Below are positions 54,994 through 63,304 of a DNA stretch of 64,000 bases, in pieces. Under the pieces are notes generated by a model. It saw nothing but the letters and a program-made list of their open reading frames with translations, was not told the origin of the DNA and ran no database searches. Position numbers and translations under genes: made by a program. Origin of the DNA: Sphaerisporangium rubeum (GTDB lineage Bacteria > Actinomycetota > Actinomycetes > Streptosporangiales > Streptosporangiaceae); assembly GCF_014207705.1 (NCBI RefSeq), contig NZ_JACHIU010000001.1:3154501-3218500 (forward strand), written 5' to 3'. The first letter of the stretch is position 1, and each line of letters starts with the position of its first letter.

Positions 54994-55515
54994 GTGCCAG
55001 AGACCAACATCTCCGCCGCGATGCGGGAGGCCATCGGTGGCGAGCTCGGCCGCCGGGTGAGTTTCCCGGTGGCGGAATCGGACATCCGGCGATGGGCCAT
55101 CGCAGTCTACTGGCCGGGTCCGCCGCCACCCCTTTTCTGGGACCAGGTGTACGCCGCGGGCAGCCGGCACAAGGGAATCGTGGCCCCTGAGGATTTCAAT
55201 CCTTTCGCGTGGATGTCGGCGGAATCATCGGCCCGCGAGGACGAAAGCGCCGACGCCAACGACCCCGACCGTACCGAGCTGCTGCTCGGCATCCCGGGGC
55301 CGGGACTGAAGTTCCAGCTCAACGGTGGCGTGAGCGTGGAGTACGGCGAGCGGATCAGGCCGGGGGACGTGATCACCGGCGTCAACCGCCTGGAGTCGTA
55401 CACCGAGCGGGAAGGCCGGCTCGGCCTGATGCTCATGACCGTCACCGAGGACACCTGGACCCGGGCCGACGGCACGCTCGTCAAGCGCAGCCGCAACACT
55501 CTCATCCGGTACTGA
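54994..55515 (+). CDS. MaoC-like / FAS1-type hydratase subunit, N-terminal half homologue
   Basis: 173 residues of the hot-dog (FAS1-like dehydratase) group: REAIGGELGRRVSFPVAESDIRRWAIAVYWP and later GVSVEYGERIRPGDVITGVNRLESYTEREGRLG. It lacks the hydratase active-site motif found in its partner encoded 11 nt downstream. GTG 54994 is chosen as it lies 5 nt after GGAGG; ATG 54964 upstream has no ribosome site. It probably forms a heteromeric enoyl-CoA hydratase with the next product. Confidence 0.8.
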   Translation: MPETNISAAMREAIGGELGRRVSFPVAESDIRRWAIAVYWPGPPPPLFWDQVYAAGSRHKGIVAPEDFNPFAWMSAESSAREDESADANDPDRTELLLGIPGPGLKFQLNGGVSVEYGERIRPGDVITGVNRLESYTEREGRLGLMLMTVTEDTWTRADGTLVKRSRNTLIRY

Positions 55516-55526
55516 ACGGAGCCGTC

Positions 55527-55934
55527 ATGCCGACCATCGACATCGGGCAGGAACTGCCGGCTTTCACCCGGGAGACGGGTCTCGCGACCTGGAACCGCTA
55601 CGCCGCCGTCAACGACGAGTTCGTGCCGATCCACATGGACGACGAGGCGGGCCGCGCGGCCGGTTACGCGTCGGCCTTCGGGATGGGCAACCTGCAGTGG
55701 GCCTACCTGCACAACGCGCTGCGCGACTGGATGGGGGACGACGGCAGGATCGTCAGCCTGTCCTGCCAGTTCCGGGGGGCCAACACCAAGGGGATGACGC
55801 TGACCGTCACCGGCACCGTCACCGGGGTGCGGGAGGAGGACGGCACGCGTCTGGTCGATCTCGACCTGGCGGTCAAGGATCAGGAAGGCCGGACGCTCAC
55901 GCCGGCCACCGCGACCGTGGCGCTGGACACCTGA
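55527..55934 (+). CDS. MaoC-like enoyl-CoA hydratase, catalytic partner
   Basis: 135 residues with a MaoC hot-dog fold. The R-hydratase active-site segment appears as NDEFVPIHMDDEAGRAAGYA, keeping the catalytic Asp and His. Together with the preceding subunit this resembles split MaoC pairs used for bulky substrates such as steroid side chains. The gene ends the transcript; a 14-nt palindrome (CGGGTGCGCACCCG, 55935-55948) follows and may weakly terminate. Confidence 0.83.
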   Translation: MPTIDIGQELPAFTRETGLATWNRYAAVNDEFVPIHMDDEAGRAAGYASAFGMGNLQWAYLHNALRDWMGDDGRIVSLSCQFRGANTKGMTLTVTGTVTGVREEDGTRLVDLDLAVKDQEGRTLTPATATVALDT

Positions 55935-56063
55935 CGGGTGCGCACCCGCGGCGGTGTGGTGACCGCGACGGGACGCCGGGCCCGGCCCGGCGGCCACGCG
56001 GTCACCAGGACGGTCACCGGCCCGGCGGGCCGGGCCGGTTGGCCGGGCCGGCGGGTCAGTGGG

Positions 56064-56519
56064 TCACCAGGTCAGCAGGACGGCGTCCCGTTCCACGGGC
56101 TCGCCTCCGGAGGTGGCCACCGCAGGCGCGGCGGCCACGGCCGGCGCGGACGCGAGGCGGCGCCGGGTCGTCCGCCGGCGCTTGACCGCCTCGGACTCGT
56201 GGTCGATCCTGCCCTCCCGCACCGGACGCGGTGCAGGCGCGAGTGCCCAGACGTGGTCCATGATCTCGTTCAGCACGTCCTGGCGCAGGGTGTAGTAGTA
56301 GTTGCGGCCTTCCTTGCGCACGTGCACCAGACCCGCCTGCGTCAAGATCTTGGTGTGGTAGGAGATGGTCGGCTTGGAAACCGGCAGAGTCTCCTCAAGC
56401 GTGCTGCACGCGAGCTCGTCGACCTCCGCCATCTGGCGGATGATCTCCCACCGGATCGGATCGCCGAGAGCCTTGAAGATCTCGGTCGGCGAGCCGGCCA
56501 CCGCGGCGCTTGCCTTCAC
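56064..56519 (-). CDS. ArsR-like (winged HTH) regulator, first of a paralogous pair
   Basis: 151 residues. The HTH core is EIFKALGDPIRWEIIRQMAEVDELAC...VSKPTISYHTKILTQAGLVHVRKEGRNYYYTLRQD, as in ArsR regulators. No Cys-box metal site is evident, so it probably senses an organic or CoA ligand. The tail is Ala/Arg-rich and ends in AVLLTW. GTG 56519 is chosen because GGAGGAGAA lies just before it; GTG 56567 is a longer option. A paralogue is divergently encoded at 56886. Confidence 0.82.
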   Translation of the reverse strand: MKASAAVAGSPTEIFKALGDPIRWEIIRQMAEVDELACSTLEETLPVSKPTISYHTKILTQAGLVHVRKEGRNYYYTLRQDVLNEIMDHVWALAPAPRPVREGRIDHESEAVKRRRTTRRRLASAPAVAAAPAVATSGGEPVERDAVLLTW

Positions 56520-56885
56520 GGAGTTCTCCTCCCCCTTGGGCCGGGCCCCTGTGCCGGCCACACTCACTTCTAGAATTAGCTACCTATCAATGTACCCTCT
56601 GCACGGGCCCCGCTCGAACCATTCATGTAAAGGTCAGATGAGATTCATGTTTCGGGCCGCCGTATCGTCGAACCGCCTCGATTTCCCCGGCGTGCACGGG
56701 GATCGCGGCTCTCCGGCGGGTCCGGCCCGGCACGCCGGACGGCCGCCGCGCCGGTGGCCCCCCCATGACCCGGGTCACCCTCCGTCGCCGGCCGGTAGCG
56801 GCCGCGGGGGTGTGCAGCGGACGGCTCCACCGATACATTTGATACATTGAAAAATTTCGGTCAACCTCACGGGGGTGGGACCACG
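56520..56885. promoter_or_regulatory. Divergent region between the two ArsR-like genes
   Basis: 366 bp. CTATC (56584-56588, GATAG on the minus strand) next to an AT-rich block (TAGAATTAGC) lies before the minus-strand gene. A tandem direct repeat GATACATTT-GATACATTG (56832-56849) lies before the plus-strand gene. The middle (about 56650-56820) is GC-rich with no gene seen. Confidence 0.5.
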
Positions 56886-57290
56886 ATGACATCCGAGACC
56901 GACGCGGCGGTCAGGGCCACCGACGTCTTCAAGGCGCTGGGCGATCCGGTCCGCTGGAGCATCCTGCGGCAGATGGCGCAGGCCGACGAGCTGGCCTGCC
57001 GTGTGCTGGAGGAGACCCTGCCGGTCTCGAAGCCCACGATCTCCTACCACATGCGGGTCCTGGTCCAGGCCGAACTCGTCTCCGTGCGCAAGGAGGGCCG
57101 CAACTTCTACTACACGCTGCGCAGGGACGTCCTGCGCCGGATCGTCGACGAGCTGTGGCAGGTGGCGCCTGAGCCCCGCCTCGTCACCGAGGACGGCCTC
57201 GACCTGCAGCCGGCGGCCCGCCGCCGCAGGCCGGCCGCGACGCCCCGCGCCGCCGACGCGCAGTGCGAGGTGGTCCTGCTCACCTGGTGA
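56886..57290 (+). CDS. ArsR-like regulator, second of the paralogous pair
   Basis: 134 residues, closely similar to its divergent neighbour across the HTH (DVFKALGDPVRWSILRQMAQADELAC, VSKPTISYHMRVL) and again ending in VVLLTW. The Ala/Arg-rich tail between is shorter. ATG 56886 is chosen; an in-frame ATG at 56847 overlaps the GATACATT repeats and lacks a ribosome site. It lies just upstream of the second dehydrogenase pair and may control the whole island. Confidence 0.82.
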   Translation: MTSETDAAVRATDVFKALGDPVRWSILRQMAQADELACRVLEETLPVSKPTISYHMRVLVQAELVSVRKEGRNFYYTLRRDVLRRIVDELWQVAPEPRLVTEDGLDLQPAARRRRPAATPRAADAQCEVVLLTW

Positions 57291-57372
57291 CCCGCCTGCG
57301 GCGGTCTTGACGCGGCCCGCTGTATGTAGAAATATGCAGAAACATCGAACAATAGCTTCGAGGAGGCGGACC

Positions 57373-58425
57373 GTGACCGACGCGACCGGGTTCGAGCTGC
57401 GGCGCAACGACTACTCCCTCAGTGAGGACCAGGAGTCGGTGCGGGACGCCTTCGCTGAGTTCTTCACCGCCGAGTGCCCCGCGACCCGCGTACGCGCCGC
57501 CGAACCGCTCGGGTACGACGAACGGCTCTGGCAGGACCTCGTGAAGATGGGTGCGGTCTCCATGGGCCTGCCGGAGGCGGCAGGCGGGGACGGCGCCACC
57601 ATGGTGGACCTCGCGCTGGTGGCCGAGGAGTACGGCAGAGTGCTCGCGCCGGTGCCGTTCGTGGAGGCCGTCACCGCCGCGCGCGCGCTCGCGCGCTGCG
57701 AGACAGAACAGGCCGCGCGGTCGATCACGGACACCATGGCCGGTCAGGCCCCCGCGACCCTCGCGCTGCACCCCGTGACCGCCGGCACGCGGCAACTGCT
57801 CCCCGCCGGCGCGATCGCCGCCGCCGTCGTCGCGCTCGACGGCGACGACCTCGTGCTGTACACGCGGGAGGACCCGGCGGCCCACGTCCCCAACCAGGGT
57901 GGCGCGCCGCTCGCGTGGTGGCGGCCCTCCGGCGCGGCCCGCGAGGTGCTCGCCACCGGCCCCGCGGCCCGCGAGATCTTCGACGCCGCGCTCGCCGAGT
58001 GGAAGGTCCTCACCGCCGCGGCCCTGGTGGGCCTAGCCGACGAGGCCAAGCGCCTCGGCGCGGAGTTCACCAAGACCCGCAGCACCATGGGGGTGCCGAT
58101 CGGATCGCTGCAAGGGGTCTCCCATCCCCTCGCGACCGTGGAGATCGAGGTCTCCGGCGCGCGCAACCTGACGCGCAAGGCGGCCTGGTTCCGCGAGCAC
58201 GAGCCGGCCGCGCGGCCCGAGCTCGTCCCCATGGCGTACGCGAACGCGGCACGCTGCGCCACCCTCGCGACCCGGGTCGGCCTGCACGTCCAAGGCGGGC
58301 TCGGCTTCACGCTGGAGTCCGACGTGACGCTGTACTTCCGGCGCGCCAAGGGATGGAGCGTGCTGCCCGGTGATCCGTCCGACGAACTGCTGGCGATCGG
58401 CGACGTGCTCGCGGCGTCCGCCTGA
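57373..58425 (+). CDS. Acyl-CoA dehydrogenase, shorter partner of the second pair
   Basis: 350 residues, with the dehydrogenase N-terminal domain (LSEDQESVRDAFAEFFTAECP) and C-terminal block GVPIGSLQGVSHPLATVEIEV...GLHVQGGLGFTLESDVTLYFRR. The middle domain is reduced. GTG 57373 follows GAGGAGG. The upstream AT-rich patch (57320-57350) may be its promoter. It precedes its long partner by 17 nt, repeating the arrangement at 50137-52522. Confidence 0.85.
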   Translation: MTDATGFELRRNDYSLSEDQESVRDAFAEFFTAECPATRVRAAEPLGYDERLWQDLVKMGAVSMGLPEAAGGDGATMVDLALVAEEYGRVLAPVPFVEAVTAARALARCETEQAARSITDTMAGQAPATLALHPVTAGTRQLLPAGAIAAAVVALDGDDLVLYTREDPAAHVPNQGGAPLAWWRPSGAAREVLATGPAAREIFDAALAEWKVLTAAALVGLADEAKRLGAEFTKTRSTMGVPIGSLQGVSHPLATVEIEVSGARNLTRKAAWFREHEPAARPELVPMAYANAARCATLATRVGLHVQGGLGFTLESDVTLYFRRAKGWSVLPGDPSDELLAIGDVLAASA

Positions 58426-58442
58426 GCCGGAGAGGAACGGCC

Positions 58443-59651
58443 ATGGATTTCTCCCGCATCGAGGTCGACGACGACCTGGCGGCGTTCGTCGCCGAGGTAC
58501 GTGACTTCATCGCCACCCACGTCACCGAAGAGGTGCACGAGGAGGAACGGCGCACCGGCGGCAGCTTCAACCTCGCGCTGCACAAGGCGCTCGGCGCCAA
58601 AGGCTGGATCCTCCCGCGCCGGCCCCCCGAGCAGGGCGGCGCCGGCCTGGACCGGGTACGCGAACGGGTGCTGGAACTGGAGATGGAACGCGCCGGCGCA
58701 CCCGACATCACGCTCGGCACGACCCGCCTGGTCCTGACGGCGGTGGAGAAGTACGCGGCACCGGATCTCGCCGCCGAGCTCGTGCCGAAGGTCGCACGCG
58801 GCGACGTCCGCTTCTGCCTCGGGTACAGCGAACCCGATGGCGGCTCCGACATCGCCGCGGCGCGCACCCGCGCGGTGCGCGACGGCGACCAGTGGACGAT
58901 CAACGGCCAGAAGATCTTCACCACCGGCGCGCAGAACTGCCAGTACACGTTCCTCATCACCCGCACCGACCCCGACCTGCCGAAGCACAAGGGCCTGACG
59001 ATGTTCCTGGTCCCGCTCGACTCGCCGGGAGTGGAGATCGGCCCCATCCACACCGTCGGCGGCGAACGCACCAACGTCGTCTACTACGGCGACGTGTGCG
59101 TGTCCGACCGCTACCGGCTCGGCCCCGTCAACGGCGGCTGGGGTGTGCTGCGCGGCCCCCTGGACGAGGAGCACTTCGGCGCCGGCCACGACGACGGCCT
59201 CTCCGACCTCGGCATCGGCTCCAGCTGGGCCCGCCGCCAGGAACGCGACGTCCGCGCCGCCGTCCGCTGGGCCCGCACCGCGCGGCGTCCCGACGGCAGC
59301 CGTCCCATCGACGACCCCCGCGTGCGCGCACGCCTCGGCCAGGCGGCCCTCGACGTCGAGGCGTCCCTCGCCACACCGGGTCCCATGGGCCGCGTGCGCG
59401 TCTCCGAGACCATGATCGAGGTCGCCGCCGGCCTGGTCGACCTGATCGGCCCCGAAGCCCTCCTGCCCCACGGCGCCGACGGCTGCCTGGAGGACGGCGC
59501 CTTCGACTACGCGCACCGCTTCGCGCAGGGAACCGCCATCTACGGCGGCACCACCGAGGTCTTCCGCAACATCATCGCGCAGCACGTCCTCGGCCTGCCG
59601 AGACCGGTCTACCCCGGCAGCAGGAAACTCGCCGACTCCCGCGGCTCCTGA
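58443..59651 (+). CDS. Acyl-CoA dehydrogenase, longer partner of the second pair
   Basis: 402 residues with the full domain set: GWILPRRPPEQGGAGL, FCLGYSEPDGGSDIAAART, and the C-terminal IYGGTTEVFRNIIAQHVLGLPRP. GGAGAGGAAC precedes ATG 58443. It likely forms a mixed oligomer with the preceding product. It differs enough from the 51284 enzyme to act at another step. Confidence 0.88.
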   Translation: MDFSRIEVDDDLAAFVAEVRDFIATHVTEEVHEEERRTGGSFNLALHKALGAKGWILPRRPPEQGGAGLDRVRERVLELEMERAGAPDITLGTTRLVLTAVEKYAAPDLAAELVPKVARGDVRFCLGYSEPDGGSDIAAARTRAVRDGDQWTINGQKIFTTGAQNCQYTFLITRTDPDLPKHKGLTMFLVPLDSPGVEIGPIHTVGGERTNVVYYGDVCVSDRYRLGPVNGGWGVLRGPLDEEHFGAGHDDGLSDLGIGSSWARRQERDVRAAVRWARTARRPDGSRPIDDPRVRARLGQAALDVEASLATPGPMGRVRVSETMIEVAAGLVDLIGPEALLPHGADGCLEDGAFDYAHRFAQGTAIYGGTTEVFRNIIAQHVLGLPRPVYPGSRKLADSRGS

Positions 59652-59714
59652 CCGTCCCCGTCCGGTCTCGTCCGCCGGACGACGTTCCACTCCGCATGCC
59701 TTCCCGGCCAGGGA

Positions 59715-59744
59715 TCCACTCGAACGGCCTTGTGGCCGAGTGGA
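59715..59744. terminator. Hairpin between convergent dehydrogenase and CoA-transferase genes
   Basis: TCCACTCG...GGCC pairs with GGCCGAGTGGA across a TTGT loop, with an AAC bulge. It lies in the 115-nt gap between convergent genes. Confidence 0.55.
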
Positions 59745-59766
59745 CCCTTCGGCACGAGTCGTGCGG

Positions 59767-61077
59767 TCAGACGACCCCTCGCTCGCGCAGATCGCTGATC
59801 TCCGCCTCCGGCAGGTCCAGCCACTCGCGCAGGACCTCGGTGGTGTGCTCGCCGAGGCGGGGTGCCGGCCGGCGTACGCGGGCCGGGGTGACGCTCAGCC
59901 GCAGCGGCGGGCCGGGCTGCTCGGCCGGCGGGAGGTCGGGGTGGCCCGTCTCCACGACGAACCCCCTGGCGCGGTGCTGCGGATCGCGGGCCACGTCCTC
60001 GCCGTTCTGCACCACCCCCGCCGCGATCCCCGCGCGCTGCAACAGCATCATCGCCTGATGCGGGGTGTGCCGTGCGGTCCAGGCGCGGAGCGCCTGCTCC
60101 AGGCGATCTCCGGCGGACACCCCGAGGAACGCGCCGAGCGTCGCGGCGTCCGCCTCCCCGGTCAGCTCGACCGCCACCCAGGCGTCCTCGCCACGGCACG
60201 GGAACACCCCCGACAGCGCGGCCCCCGGCACGGCGTTCCCCGCAGGCGCGGGGTCGTCCCCGTTGACCAGGTACTCCAGCAGCAGCGGCCCCATGACGGC
60301 CGCCGCCGTCTCGGTCTGCGCGAGGTCGATGTGGGACCCGAGCCCGGTACGGTCGCGCTGAGCGAGCGCGGCGAGCACGGCGGCGACGCCGTGGATCTGC
60401 GCCACGTGGTCGTAGTGCGTGCCGTGCGCCGCTCCCCACAGATGGGTCAGCCCGGTGAACGACGAGATGTTCGACCCGTAGGCGTAGTACCCCGACCGCG
60501 GCCCGGTCCTGCCGTACCCGGAGATCGACAACATCACCAGCCGCGGATTCACCGCCGCCAGCCGCTCGTACCCCACCCCCCACCGGTCCATGACCCCGGG
60601 CCCGAAGTTCTCGATGACCACGTCCGCCACCCCGGCCAGCCGTTCGAGCACCTCGACGGCCCCGTCCCGCTTCATGTTGAGCACGATCCCCCGCACGCTG
60701 CGATTGAACGCCGCGAACATCGTCGACGTGCTCGCCCCCGACGGCTCACGTCCCGGCGATTCCCCGGCCAGCCCCAGCCGCCGCACGTTGTCCGGACGAT
60801 CCCGTCCTTCGACCTTCACCACATCGGCCCCGAGCTCGGCCAGCACCGACGACGACACCGTCCCGGCGATCGCCGTCCCGAACGAGATGACCCGCAGCCG
60901 CTCCCTCTCCCCGATGGCCCCGTCAGGTCCCCGTGACTCATGAGGTGGCGGGGGCCGGTGCGGTGTGGGGGTTCCCTCGGGTCTCTGGGGTTGTTCAGAC
61001 CGCCTCGCCGACTTCTCTGAGCTTTCCGGCTCCTGCTTATACGCGGACATGTGGGATTTCTTGGATAGCTCAGACAA
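59767..61077 (-). CDS. Class III CoA transferase (CaiB/BaiF family)
   Basis: 436 residues. The CaiB core begins near residue 62 (RVISFGTAIAGTVSSSVLAELGADVVKVE), with RSVRGIVLNMKRDGAVEVLERL and VIENFGPGVMDRWG; the catalytic Asp is expected in the block LGSHIDLAQTE. The first ~60 residues are a disordered Pro/Arg/Glu-rich extension. ATG 61077 is used because it overlaps the upstream gene's stop by 8 nt, but an internal start nearer the core cannot be ruled out. It transfers CoA between acids or swaps CoA onto the substrate. Confidence 0.8.
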   Translation of the reverse strand: MSELSKKSHMSAYKQEPESSEKSARRSEQPQRPEGTPTPHRPPPPHESRGPDGAIGERERLRVISFGTAIAGTVSSSVLAELGADVVKVEGRDRPDNVRRLGLAGESPGREPSGASTSTMFAAFNRSVRGIVLNMKRDGAVEVLERLAGVADVVIENFGPGVMDRWGVGYERLAAVNPRLVMLSISGYGRTGPRSGYYAYGSNISSFTGLTHLWGAAHGTHYDHVAQIHGVAAVLAALAQRDRTGLGSHIDLAQTETAAAVMGPLLLEYLVNGDDPAPAGNAVPGAALSGVFPCRGEDAWVAVELTGEADAATLGAFLGVSAGDRLEQALRAWTARHTPHQAMMLLQRAGIAAGVVQNGEDVARDPQHRARGFVVETGHPDLPPAEQPGPPLRLSVTPARVRRPAPRLGEHTTEVLREWLDLPEAEISDLRERGVV

Positions 61078-62338
61078 GGCCCGCCTCCTGCCACTCCGCC
61101 GGCTCGTTCGCGTCGTGGCCGAGCCGGTCGATGTACTCCTCGTCGTTGTGCTCGCCGGTCAGTGGCGCGCGGCGGGGATGCTCGGTGAACAGCGGCACGG
61201 TGGCGCGGAACGGCCAGGCCGGCATGGGGAGGCCGCTTGTGTCCGTCACGCCGCCGCGTGCGCGTACCTGCTCGTCCTCGGCGAACTCGCCGATCGTGTT
61301 GATCGGGCCGCACGGCACCCCGAGGCGCTGGCCCTCGCGCACCAGGTCACCCCGGTTCGCGGCGCCGACAAGAGGTTCGATCACCGCGGTCAGCTCGGCG
61401 GCACGCGGGGCCCGTGCCGCGGGGTGGGCCAGCGCGGGATCACGCAGTGCCTCAGGCGAGCCGATCAGTTCGACGAAGCCGTGCCAGTGCCGGTCGGTCC
61501 ACACCTGGAACTCGACATCGCCGTCACGGCACCGCCACACCCCCGACGGCGGGGTGCCGGGGGCGGGTCCCCGGCCGGTCAGGTGGCCGGTCGCGGTGTA
61601 GTGGGCCAGGGAGCCGTCGGTCGCCGTCATCACCTCGTGCGCGGACAGATCGAGCACCTGGCCGCCTGACCTGCCGCGCTCGCGCAGCGCGGCGAGCACC
61701 GCGACCGCGAGCCACGCGCCGACCTCCGCGTACTTCTGCTCACCGGGGATCACGACCGGCGGCCCCTCCACGGGCCCCTGCGTGTGCATGCCGCCGCTCA
61801 TCGCGTGCAGTGTCAGATGGGTGGCCCGGTAGGACCGGTACGGGCCGGTGAGCCCGAACGGTGTGACCAGGCAGACGATCGCGTCGCGCGGGGCCCAGCT
61901 CAGGGCCGGTCGCGCGGGGTCGAGGCCGGCGACGGGGGAGTGAGGGGCCGGGGACGTGACCACCGTGTCGGCGTCCCCTGGGCCGGCGTCGACCGTGCCG
62001 GGGTTCGCCGTGAGGCCGGCGATGGGGGAGAGCGGTCCTGGTGAGGCGATCACCACGTCGGCGTCGCGTGCCAGGTCGGTGAGCAGGGGGAGGGCCGCGG
62101 GGACGGTGACGTCGAGGGTGACGGCACGTTTTCCCGTGAACAAGTACGCGAACGGCAGTCCGTAGGCACTCGATGTGCCGGTGGGGAAAGGTGGCCGGCG
62201 GCGCAGTTCGTGGCCTCCTGGGGGCTCGACGACCAGGACGTCGGCGCCGAGGCCGGCGAGCAGCCGGGTGCCGTAGGCGGTCAGCTCGCTCGCCAGGTCG
62301 AGTACACGGATCCCCGTCAGCGGTGGCGTCGCGTCCAT
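61070..62338 (-). CDS. Second class III CoA transferase (CaiB/BaiF family) with internal repeat
   Basis: 422 residues with the CaiB N-terminus (GIRVLDLASELTAYGTRLLAGLGADVLVVEPP) and VLDLSAHEVMTATDG holding the likely catalytic Asp. Residues 92-109 and 122-139 are a 30-residue-period repeat (ADVVIASPGPLSPIAGL against ADTVVTSPAPHSPVAGL), an insertion not expected in the family. GGAAGGT precedes ATG 62338. It overlaps the following CoA-transferase gene by 8 nt. Heteromeric CaiB pairs are known. Confidence 0.82.
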   Translation of the reverse strand: MDATPPLTGIRVLDLASELTAYGTRLLAGLGADVLVVEPPGGHELRRRPPFPTGTSSAYGLPFAYLFTGKRAVTLDVTVPAALPLLTDLARDADVVIASPGPLSPIAGLTANPGTVDAGPGDADTVVTSPAPHSPVAGLDPARPALSWAPRDAIVCLVTPFGLTGPYRSYRATHLTLHAMSGGMHTQGPVEGPPVVIPGEQKYAEVGAWLAVAVLAALRERGRSGGQVLDLSAHEVMTATDGSLAHYTATGHLTGRGPAPGTPPSGVWRCRDGDVEFQVWTDRHWHGFVELIGSPEALRDPALAHPAARAPRAAELTAVIEPLVGAANRGDLVREGQRLGVPCGPINTIGEFAEDEQVRARGGVTDTSGLPMPAWPFRATVPLFTEHPRRAPLTGEHNDEEYIDRLGHDANEPAEWQEAGLV

Positions 62339-62364
62339 CGGCTACCTTCCGCAGGCAATGCTAG

Positions 62365-62382
62365 GATATATTTAAAAATATC
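62365..62382. promoter_or_regulatory. AT-rich palindrome in divergent CoA-transferase/LLM promoter
   Basis: GATATATTTAAAAATATC is a near-perfect 18-bp palindrome between divergent genes, 26 nt from the CoA-transferase start and 30 nt from the LLM start, so it can serve as an operator for both. It is strikingly AT-rich for this genome. Confidence 0.55.
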
Positions 62383-62412
62383 ACAGCATTCGCCGCGGCG
62401 CCTGGAGGCAGG

Positions 62413-63276
62413 ATGAAGTTCGGACTGTCGTTGATGGGTCTGCGTCCCCGGTGGCACGGCACTGTCGCCAAGCACGCCGAAGACCTCGGGTTCGAGTCGG
62501 TGTGGATGCCGGAGCACCTGATCCTCCCCGCGGAACTGCCGCCGACCTACCTGTACTCCGGCGACGGACGGGCCCCCATCGACCCCGGCACCCCGCTGTA
62601 CGACCCCTGGGTGATGCTCGCCGGCGTGGCGAGCGTCACCAGCAGGATCCGCCTCGGGACCAACGTGTACGTCCTGCCGCTGCGCCACCCGCTCGTGACG
62701 GCGCGCTCGGTCGTCAGCCTGGACCGGCTCTCCGGCGGCCGGGTCACGCTCGGGGCCGGTGTCGGCTGGCTGGCCGACGAGTACACCGCCGCGGGCCAGG
62801 ACTTCCACACCAGAGGCAGCCGGATGGACGAGATCATCCCCCTGCTGCGCACCCTGTGGACGGCGAGGGAACCGGTCGAGCACCACGGCAGGCACTACCG
62901 GTTCGGGCCGGTGGTCTTCTCGCCGAGGTCGCTGCAACGTCCCTGCATCCCCATCGAGATCGGCGGGACCAGCGCCGCCGCGCTGCGGCGCGCCGGACGC
63001 CTCGGGGACGGCTGGATCGAGCTCGGGTCGGAGAACCACGAGGAACTGGCCGGCCGGATCGCGGTGATCCGGACGGAACGGGCCGCCACCGGACGCGCGC
63101 ACCTGCCGTTCGAGATCACCTCGGGTGCCCCCGGGGACGCCACAGAGATCGAGGAACTCGCCGCGCTCGGGGTCACCCGGGTCGTCACCTCCTACCCGGC
63201 CGGCCTCGCGTCCTCCGTGGACGACGTGCTCGACTGGCTCGACGACTACTTCACGTCCGTCATGGCCAAGTGCTGA
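62413..63276 (+). CDS. LLM-class F420-dependent oxidoreductase
   Basis: 287-residue luciferase-like TIM barrel: MKFGLSLMGLRP start, FESVWMPEHLILP, RIRLGTNVYVLPLRHPL, LSGGRVTLGAGVGW and PIEIGGTSAAALRRAGRLGDGW are typical of F420-dependent members in actinobacteria. GGAGG lies 4 nt before ATG 62413. It faces the CoA-transferase pair and ends 28 nt from the convergent MFS gene. It may reduce or oxidise a pathway intermediate. Confidence 0.85.
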   Translation: MKFGLSLMGLRPRWHGTVAKHAEDLGFESVWMPEHLILPAELPPTYLYSGDGRAPIDPGTPLYDPWVMLAGVASVTSRIRLGTNVYVLPLRHPLVTARSVVSLDRLSGGRVTLGAGVGWLADEYTAAGQDFHTRGSRMDEIIPLLRTLWTAREPVEHHGRHYRFGPVVFSPRSLQRPCIPIEIGGTSAAALRRAGRLGDGWIELGSENHEELAGRIAVIRTERAATGRAHLPFEITSGAPGDATEIEELAALGVTRVVTSYPAGLASSVDDVLDWLDDYFTSVMAKC

Positions 63277-63304
63277 CCGGTCCGCCGACGCTCCGGCACT
63301 TCGC

